From Salinigranum halophilum (GTDB lineage Archaea; Halobacteriota; Halobacteria; Halobacteriales; Haloferacaceae): a stretch of DNA of 64,000 nt. The translations under genes were made by a program, and so were the position numbers. A model generated the notes under the pieces. The model was given only the letters and a program-made list of their open reading frames with translations. It did no database searches and was not told where the DNA came from. This document shows, in pieces, positions 57,504 through 64,000 of this stretch (position 1 is its first letter; each line of letters starts with the position of its first letter). The DNA is taken from positions 302,120 to 366,119 of the forward strand of contig NZ_ML660182.1 of the NCBI RefSeq assembly GCF_007004735.1, read 5' to 3'.

Positions 57504-59108
57504 TCACCGCTGCCAGTACTCCGGGGTGAGCAGCACGAGCACGGGGATAATCTCGAGGCGGCCGGCCCACATGAGTCCGATCATGAACAGCTTACTGACG
57601 TTCGAGAAGTCCAGATACGACCCCATCGGGCCGAGGCTCCCGAAGCCCGGCCCGACGTTCCCGAGCGTCGATGCGACGGCGCTCATCGCCTCCAGGACCG
57701 ACAGCGACTGGCCGACCCTCGTCGCGTCGAGGAACAACAGCACCGTGGCCACGAAGAACATGACGAGATAGAGGAGCGTGAAGGCGTAGATACCCCGGAC
57801 GGCCCGCTCGTCGAGCGCGTTCCCACCGAGGCGGACGGGTCGCACGGCGTCCGGGTGGGCGGTCGTGAACAGCTCTCGACGGATGGACTTCAGGATGACG
57901 TACCAGCGGACGATCTTGATACCACCGCCCGTCGACCCGGCCGACCCGCCGATGAACATCGCGAAGAGGACGAGGTACTGCGCCGGTGCGGACCACGCGT
58001 TGAAGTCGATGCTCGCGTACCCCGTGGTCGTGACGATGGCGACCGCCTGAAACAGCGCGTGGCGAACCGCGGGCTCGACGCTGCCGACGACTGCCCCGCG
58101 GACCGTTCCGAGGTAGGCCGCATCGAACGTGCCGCCGTCCGGCGCGGCGGTGACGAAGCCGGCACCGGTGAAGAGCAAGCCCGCGCCGACCGCCCCGACG
58201 ACGGCGAGCACTCCCGCGTAGACGCGGAACTCGGCGTCGCGAAACAGCCGTTTCGGCTCACCAGTGAGCATGTGCCAGAAGAGCGCGAAGTTGGTCCCGG
58301 CTGCGATCATGAACGGGATGATGACCCACTGCGCCGCGGCCGAGAACGCCTCGATGCTTCGGGCCTCCGGCGAGAACCCGCCGGTCGGCATCGTCGTCAG
58401 CCCGTGTGCGATGGCGTTGTACGCGTCCATGTTCGGTGCCATGCCGCCGACGTGGAGGCCGTAGAGGAGGCCGATCTCGAGGACCGTGAAGCCGAGGTAG
58501 GCCCCCCAGAGCGCCCGCGCCGTCTCGGCGATGCGCGGCGTGAGCTTCTCGATGCCCGGCCCTGGTGCCTCGGCGTCCATCAACTGCGCGCCGCCGACAG
58601 AGAGTTCCGGGAGAATCGCGACCGCGAGGACGACGATACCCATCCCGCCGAGCCACTGGGTGAGCTGTCGCCACATCATGATTCCACGGGTGTGGGTCTC
58701 GAACGAGATGTCGCCGAGCACCGTCGCGCCCGTGGTGGTGAACCCCGACATGGACTCGAACAGCGCGTTCGCGGGACTGCCGAGCGTCGACGTGGGGTGG
58801 ACGGGGGTCACGACCGGGGGGAGCCCGTGCGCCTCGACGAAGTACGGGATGGCACCGACGACACTGACGGCGAGCCACGTCACCCCGACCATCAAGAACC
58901 CCTCGCGAGCGAGGAGGTCCGGGTCGGGTTCGAGGCGTTCGAGACCGACACCGACGACGACGGTCACGACCATGGTCACCACGAAGGGGAGCACCGTCTC
59001 GCCGTAGATGAGCGCCGTCACCAGCGGGATGAGGAGGGGCACGGCGAGATACTTCAGCACCGTCCCGACGAGACTGAGACTCGCCCGGTAGTTGACGCGG
59101 AGTTTCAC
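57504..59108 (-). CDS. trkH: TrkH-type potassium transporter
   Basis: 534 residues. Four P-loop filter segments are visible, including GFTTTGATVLGD, TTMPTGGFSPE, TTTGYASIDFN and TLGNVGPGFG; about ten membrane helices. It admits potassium under control of cytosolic TrkA subunits; high internal potassium is central to haloarchaeal salt adaptation. A trkA gene lies 2.4 kb away, beyond a regulator and HemAT. Confidence 0.94.
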   Translation of the reverse strand: MKLRVNYRASLSLVGTVLKYLAVPLLIPLVTALIYGETVLPFVVTMVVTVVVGVGLERLEPDPDLLAREGFLMVGVTWLAVSVVGAIPYFVEAHGLPPVVTPVHPTSTLGSPANALFESMSGFTTTGATVLGDISFETHTRGIMMWRQLTQWLGGMGIVVLAVAILPELSVGGAQLMDAEAPGPGIEKLTPRIAETARALWGAYLGFTVLEIGLLYGLHVGGMAPNMDAYNAIAHGLTTMPTGGFSPEARSIEAFSAAAQWVIIPFMIAAGTNFALFWHMLTGEPKRLFRDAEFRVYAGVLAVVGAVGAGLLFTGAGFVTAAPDGGTFDAAYLGTVRGAVVGSVEPAVRHALFQAVAIVTTTGYASIDFNAWSAPAQYLVLFAMFIGGSAGSTGGGIKIVRWYVILKSIRRELFTTAHPDAVRPVRLGGNALDERAVRGIYAFTLLYLVMFFVATVLLFLDATRVGQSLSVLEAMSAVASTLGNVGPGFGSLGPMGSYLDFSNVSKLFMIGLMWAGRLEIIPVLVLLTPEYWQR

Positions 59109-59178
59109 GGCCGCTCACCTGCTGTCCGATACACACCGGGACGTGTGCCGAGTGGCTCTTTAGGCTACCGAAACCTCG

Positions 59179-59823
59179 TTACGCCGGCTGGACCGGGTCT
59201 CGCGACGGCAGGAACTCGTCGAGCACCGCGCGCTCGGCGGCCCGGAGCGTCTCGGCGAACGCGGACGATGAGACCCCGAGACGCGTCGCGACCGTCTCGG
59301 CCGACGCCTCCCGGGGATACTCGAAGTAGCCCATCCGGTAGGCGGTCTCGACGACCTCGCGCTGGCGGTCGGTGAGTCGCGTCCGGTCGACGACCGTCGT
59401 GTCGGTGCGTCGGGTTCGACGCTCGCCGGCGACGAGCCGACGGAGTTCGACGTCGAAGGCCTCGTCGAGCGTCGCGACGACCTGCCGGACGGTCGCCCGG
59501 TCGGGCGCGTGGAAGGCGATGACGAGTTCGCCGTCGACGGCGCGGACACTGGTCGGCGGGCACCCCGCCGCCTCGAGCCGTTCGCAGGGACAGCCCAGCT
59601 CACACGGTTGGGTGGTCCGGTACACCACCTCGTCGTCGGTCTCGAACACCGGCGTCCCGACCGCCTCGGCTCCGCGGGGGACGCGATACTCGTCGAGGCG
59701 CTGGCCGTCGACCACCGCCCGCGAGACGTGGTCGATGCCGCCGTCGACGTCGACGGAGGCGGCGGCGACCGGGCAGTGCGACGGACACGCGACGGCGACT
59801 TCGACGCGAAGGCCCTCGGTCAT
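59179..59823 (-). CDS. Bat-type HTH regulator (HTH_10) with Cys-rich N-terminus
   Basis: 214 residues. The C-terminal region (RLTDRQREVVETAYRMGYFE, RLGVSSSAFAETL) is the bacterio-opsin-activator HTH_10. The N-terminal half has Cys residues CPSHC and CELGCPC, possibly for redox or metal sensing. It may control neighbouring trkH or other genes. Located between trkH and the divergent HemAT gene. Confidence 0.88.
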   Translation of the reverse strand: MTEGLRVEVAVACPSHCPVAAASVDVDGGIDHVSRAVVDGQRLDEYRVPRGAEAVGTPVFETDDEVVYRTTQPCELGCPCERLEAAGCPPTSVRAVDGELVIAFHAPDRATVRQVVATLDEAFDVELRRLVAGERRTRRTDTTVVDRTRLTDRQREVVETAYRMGYFEYPREASAETVATRLGVSSSAFAETLRAAERAVLDEFLPSRDPVQPA

Positions 59824-59990
59824 GTGCGGGTGGAGCCGGCTCGGCTACAAGACTGTTGCTCGCGCAGTATCACTGCTGAGAGCGAGTATATAACTCCCCG
59901 CAGTATCACGGGCGGAGAGAGATACGGGTCGACGGGGAATCGACACTCATCGACCGGGTCCGCCGACCGGCGGGCTCACAGGACCTCACC

Positions 59991-61523
59991 GTGTCACACA
60001 CCACCTCTCACTCGACGGAACGGACGGGCGTCACCGATACCGACAGGCGAGAGCTCGACGGACAGGCGCTGGCGGCCGATATCGGTATCGACAGCCGAGA
60101 GTTAGCGCGCCGAACGTCGTTCCTCGACCTCACGGCGGCGGACGTGGACCGACTCACCGACATGGCCGACGTCGTCGACGACGCCGCGCCCGCGCTGGTC
60201 GAGACGTTCTACGACAGACTGCAGTCGGACGCCGAGGCCGCGGCGGTCCTCGACCGGTCGTCGCTCCCGCTCGACGCGCTGAAACGCTCGCAGGCGACGT
60301 ACCTCCGTGGCCTCGTCGGGGGTGACTACGACCTCGAGTACGTGGCGCGACGGGCCAGAGTCGGGAAGGTCCACGACATGCTCGGCCTCGGCCCGGAGCT
60401 GTACCTCGGCGCGTACAGCGTCTACTACGAGGGGCTCACTCGGGCCGTCGGTGACGACGCCGTCGCTCGGTACGGCGCTGTCGACGGCGATGGCGACGAC
60501 GAGCGCGAGGCCGCCGTCCGCGACGCCGTCGACGAGGTCGTCGAGCGCGTCACCTCGCTGTTGAAAATCGTCTCGTTCGACCAGGCCATCGCGATGGAAA
60601 CGTACATCGAGTCGTACGCGTCCCGGCTGGAGACCGCCCTGGAACGACACGAACAGTTGGCGAGCGACGTCGAGCGCGAGGTCGAAGCTCCCGTCGAGTC
60701 GCTCCAGGAGACCGCCGCGCGGGTCGCCGACCGCTCCGGGCAGATAGACGACCACGCCGCCGGCCTCACAGAGCGGGCCGGGACGGTCACCGCGGAGGTG
60801 TCGAACCTGAGCGCGACCGTCGAAGAGATCGCAGCGACGGCCGACGAGGTGGAGACGAAGAGCACGGAGGCCGAGCGCCTCGCTAGTCGTGGGCACGACT
60901 CGGCGACGGCTGCCGCCTCGGCGATGGCCGACGTGAACGCGGCGGCGGCCGACGTCGCTGCCGACGTCGAGGCGCTCGAGGCTCGCGTCGACCACATCGA
61001 CGACATCGTCGAGGTGATCGACTCCATCGCGGACCAGACGAACATCCTCGCGCTCAACGCGAGCATCGAGGCCGCCCGCGCCGGCGAGGCGGGCGACGGC
61101 TTCGCCGTCGTCGCCGACGAGGTGAAATCCCTCGCCGGGGAGGCCCAGTCGCAGGCGCGACAGATCGAGGCGACAGTGGCGGAGATACAGGCCGACACGG
61201 CCGAGACGGTGTCGAGCCTCGACCACGCGACAGCGCGTGTGGCGACGGGGCTCGACCAGGTCGACGACGCCCAGTCCGACCTCGAAGAGATCGCCGGGGC
61301 GGTTCGTGAGACCGCAGCGGGCATCAGGAGCGTCGCCGAGGCGACCGACGAGCAGGCGTCGAGCACCGAGGCCGTCGCGAGTATGGCCGACGACGTCGCC
61401 GACGCGGCGGCGGAGGTCTCTGCGGGCGTGGGGGACATCGCCGCGGCGAACGAGCGCCAGGCGTCGATGGTCGAAGACGTCCGCGCGGCGACAGAACGGC
61501 TCACGACGTCAGAAGACACGTAG
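59991..61523 (+). CDS. hemAT: HemAT-like globin-coupled aerotaxis transducer
   Basis: 510 residues. Globin sensor domain (about 30-190) with proximal His in [12 protein letters not shown]; then a long coiled-coil methyl-accepting domain whose tip is [20 protein letters not shown]. No membrane helix, so it is a soluble transducer that senses O2 through heme and signals to CheA. Starts with GTG 59991. No che genes in the window. Confidence 0.92.
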   Translation: MSHTTSHSTERTGVTDTDRRELDGQALAADIGIDSRELARRTSFLDLTAADVDRLTDMADVVDDAAPALVETFYDRLQSDAEAAAVLDRSSLPLDALKRSQATYLRGLVGGDYDLEYVARRARVGKVHDMLGLGPELYLGAYSVYYEGLTRAVGDDAVARYGAVDGDGDDEREAAVRDAVDEVVERVTSLLKIVSFDQAIAMETYIESYASRLETALERHEQLASDVEREVEAPVESLQETAARVADRSGQIDDHAAGLTERAGTVTAEVSNLSATVEEIAATADEVETKSTEAERLASRGHDSATAAASAMADVNAAAADVAADVEALEARVDHIDDIVEVIDSIADQTNILALNASIEAARAGEAGDGFAVVADEVKSLAGEAQSQARQIEATVAEIQADTAETVSSLDHATARVATGLDQVDDAQSDLEEIAGAVRETAAGIRSVAEATDEQASSTEAVASMADDVADAAAEVSAGVGDIAAANERQASMVEDVRAATERLTTSEDT

Positions 61524-61547
61524 CGCCGCCGAGCACGGCGCGTGACG

Positions 61548-62885
61548 TCACAACAGCTTCGAGACCTTGTCGCTGACCGCCGTATCGACGAAGACGACCA
61601 CGTGGTCGCCAGGCTGGATGTGTGTGTTCCCCCGGGGGACGATGAACTCGCGGTCACGGGTGATCGCGCCGATGACGACGCCCTCAGGGAGCGACGACAC
61701 CGACTCCTGAATCGGCTTCCCCGCGAGGATACTCTCGGCGTCGACCTCTATCTCCAGCACCTCTGCCTTGTCGGACTCGATGAGGGCGACGTTCTCGGCA
61801 CCGCCTTCGCGGGTGAACCGGGTGATCTCCTCGGCGACGACCTCGCGGGGGGAGACGCCGACGTCGATACCGACGGCCTCGAACAGTTCGACGTAGGCGG
61901 TGGTGTCGATGACGGCGACGGTGCGCTCGACGCCCAGCCGCTGGGCCAGGAGGGAGACGAGGAGGTTCTTCTCGTCGGAGTCGAGCGCGGCGATGAGCAT
62001 GTCCGCGTCGCCGATGTGTTCGCGCTCGAGGAAGTCGAGGTTCGTCGCGTCCGACTCCATCACCACCGTGTTCGGGAGGTCCTCGGCGAGTTCGCGCGCC
62101 CGTTCGGCCTCCCGTTCGATGAGTCGGGGACTGAAGCCGCGTTCTTCGAGCAGTCGCGCGACGTGGAAGCCGATTTCCGACCCACCGACGACGACGACCT
62201 CCTCGGCCGTGCCGGGCGACTCCTCGGGCGCGACGGTCGTGGCGAACTCCTGGACCGACTTGGGCGAGCCGATGACGACGACGCGGTCACCAGCTTCGAT
62301 GACCGTCTCCCCACGGGGAATGTCGACGTTGCCGTTGCGGAGGATGGCGGCGAACGTGAGCGCGTCGAACCGGTCGGCCTGCGCGACGGTCTGTCCGGCG
62401 ATGGGACTGCCCTCGTCGACCTCGAACTCGGCCATCTGGACGCGGCCCCCGGCGAAGGGGTCGACGTCGCGTGCAGCGGGGAGGCCGACCACGCGGACGA
62501 TGGCCTCGGCGGTGAGCAGGTTCGTACACACCATGAAGTCGATGCCGAAGGCCTTCTCCGAGCGCTGCCACGTCCAGAGGTACTCCGTGTTCTTGATGCG
62601 GGCGATGGTGAACGCGTCGGAGATGGCCTTCACCGTCGAGCAGGCGACGATGTTCGTCTCGTCGTCGTCGGTCGAGGCGATGACCATGTCCGCGTCGTCG
62701 ATACCGGCCTCTTCGAGCGTCGAGACTGCCGTCCCGTCGCCCTGAATCGCCAACACGTCGAGCGAGTAGTTCAACTCCTCGACGCGGGTCGGGTCACACT
62801 CGACGACGACGACTTCGTGTGTCGAGTCGAGGTCGGCCGCGATGGACGACCCGACCTGTCCGGCACCGATGATGACTACGCGCAC
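61548..62885 (-). CDS. trkA: TrkA potassium uptake regulatory protein
   Basis: 445 residues: two RCK units, each with an NAD-type Rossmann fold (VVIIGAGQVGSSIA; VVVVGGSEIGFHVA) and a C-terminal RCK_C domain. It gates TrkH channels in response to nucleotides. Converges on hemAT; trkH lies nearby on the same strand. ATG 62885. Confidence 0.95.
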   Translation of the reverse strand: MRVVIIGAGQVGSSIAADLDSTHEVVVVECDPTRVEELNYSLDVLAIQGDGTAVSTLEEAGIDDADMVIASTDDDETNIVACSTVKAISDAFTIARIKNTEYLWTWQRSEKAFGIDFMVCTNLLTAEAIVRVVGLPAARDVDPFAGGRVQMAEFEVDEGSPIAGQTVAQADRFDALTFAAILRNGNVDIPRGETVIEAGDRVVVIGSPKSVQEFATTVAPEESPGTAEEVVVVGGSEIGFHVARLLEERGFSPRLIEREAERARELAEDLPNTVVMESDATNLDFLEREHIGDADMLIAALDSDEKNLLVSLLAQRLGVERTVAVIDTTAYVELFEAVGIDVGVSPREVVAEEITRFTREGGAENVALIESDKAEVLEIEVDAESILAGKPIQESVSSLPEGVVIGAITRDREFIVPRGNTHIQPGDHVVVFVDTAVSDKVSKLL

Positions 62886-62981
62886 CGTCTGCCACCCATA
62901 TCCCGTTCTTCGACACGGGCCGTGTATCAGTATTTCTGTTCGGCACTCACGGCCGCGTTCGCCGGCCTCGGCCCGCCTCGC

Positions 62982-63515
62982 CTACGATGGCCGGCGTTCG
63001 ACGACGAGTTCGACGTCTCGATGTCGTCCCTCGATGTCGGCGACGATGCGCTCGACGACCTGCTGGGCCTCCTTCACGAGCACGGGCTTGATCTTGTCGA
63101 CGACGAAGTCGAACGACACGAACCGCGGGAGGTCCAGCGTACCGTTGCGGGCCGTCTGAGGGTCGAACGACACGTCGAGGGTGACTCGACACGCCGCCTC
63201 GGCGTCCGCGGGGGCGTCGTCGGGGAGTTCGTCCAACTCCTCGACCTGCCAGTCGCCGTGGGCCTTGAGGTCTTTCACGATACGCCAGTCGATGCGCCAC
63301 GGCGGGTCCGTGTCGACGACCTCCGACCGGAGGGTGTAGGTGAGCTTCCACCACGCGAAGCGCATGTCGTAGCGCGTCCCCGCTCCGCCATCGCCGCGCT
63401 GATGGACGTCTTTGAGATACTCGGAGTACTTGGGATAGCGCGGGAAGTCCGCGAGGAAGTCGTACACCTCCTCGGGAGGCAGGTAGACGACGGTGCTGAC
63501 GACGATCTCGTCCAC
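62982..63515 (-). CDS. SRPBCC / polyketide cyclase-like protein
   Basis: 177 residues from GTG 63515. The START-like ligand-binding pattern TVVYLPPEEVYDFLADFPRY, WWKLTYTLRSEVVDTDPPWR and final helix (KIKPVLVKEAQQVVERIVAD) match SRPBCC proteins that bind lipids or ubiquinone-like molecules. A GGGTTTTGTG box about 27 nt upstream supports the GTG start; the longer frame upstream lacks this promoter spacing. Ligand unknown. Confidence 0.82.
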   Translation of the reverse strand: MDEIVVSTVVYLPPEEVYDFLADFPRYPKYSEYLKDVHQRGDGGAGTRYDMRFAWWKLTYTLRSEVVDTDPPWRIDWRIVKDLKAHGDWQVEELDELPDDAPADAEAACRVTLDVSFDPQTARNGTLDLPRFVSFDFVVDKIKPVLVKEAQQVVERIVADIEGRHRDVELVVERRPS

Positions 63516-63679
63516 GTTCTCCGGTAGGCGGCGGAGCACAAAACCCTGTGGGCCCGACCCGCGCGACACCGTCGCCGACCTGACGACACTCACCGAACGG
63601 GACGCACGACCGGGGGTGGTCGGAGTCCCGTGCCGGACGCGGACGACACACAAATCAACGACCCGGGCCAACGACCCGC

Positions 63680-64000
<321 letters not shown>

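Noticed and set aside
61542..63527. 661-codon plus-strand frame
   Set aside because: Antisense to trkA and the SRPBCC gene; Val/Asp/Arg-rich shadow.

Overview
This window is haloarchaeal (class Halobacteria). The proteins are acidic and the coding DNA is GC-rich. Many genes look leaderless, with a TATA-like box about 25-30 nt before the start codon. Archaeal markers are present: TFB, RNA polymerase subunit L, a HemAT transducer, archaeal RibL, and an S1-DHH RecJ-like nuclease. The far right end (63929-64000) is a G43 run plus a GC palindrome and looks like a low-quality contig end, so sequence past about 63928 should not be trusted.

Region 1 (1 to about 12314) is the right part of an integrated mobile element whose left end lies outside the window. 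It carries a PrimPol-SF3 helicase replication protein, a chain of very small overlapping genes (several zinc-binding), a serine resolvase, and an RHH gene. It also has two unrelated tyrosine-recombinase modules, each with a tightly overlapping upstream partner gene. Between the recombinases sits cargo: a winged-helix / PD-(D/E)XK nuclease / membrane-protein operon and a divergent TIR/deoxyribosyltransferase-like effector gene, a layout that suggests defence. The element interrupts a phospholipase D-family gene exactly at its first HKD motif. Copies of the right-end att sequence recur inside the element at module boundaries (5456 inverted, 9954, 10894, 12291), and a 63-bp copy of the integrase 3' end lies at 10907. 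Together these suggest growth by serial site-specific insertion. This is the most interesting feature of the window.

Region 2 (12.3-28 kb) is chromosomal: PLD remnant, RecJ-like nuclease, ribL, cytochrome oxidase subunit II beside a CtaA-like/CtaB heme O synthase fusion, small membrane and redox proteins, an aldo/keto reductase, a Gfo/Idh/MocA oxidoreductase, an ABC-2 exporter, a lipoprotein, KDPG aldolase, beta-carbonic anhydrase, and a tRNA-Gly with a partly duplicated 3' end.

Region 3 (28-46 kb) holds a thioredoxin-reductase-like flavoprotein, a methyltransferase, a type IV pilus ATPase/platform pair, a UDG-family protein, an MBL hydrolase, rpoL, hisF, two tandem GH13 alpha-glucosidases, and purL.

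Region 4 (46-64 kb) holds a PHP phosphoesterase, an asparagine-synthase-like ATPase, NikR divergent from a nickel/cobalt ECF transporter operon, a NUDIX hydrolase, TFB, a dehydrogenase/aldolase pair, gatC-gatA, a decayed amino-acid permease, TrkH and TrkA potassium uptake proteins flanking a Bat-type regulator and HemAT, a SRPBCC protein, and a truncated FAD oxidoreductase.
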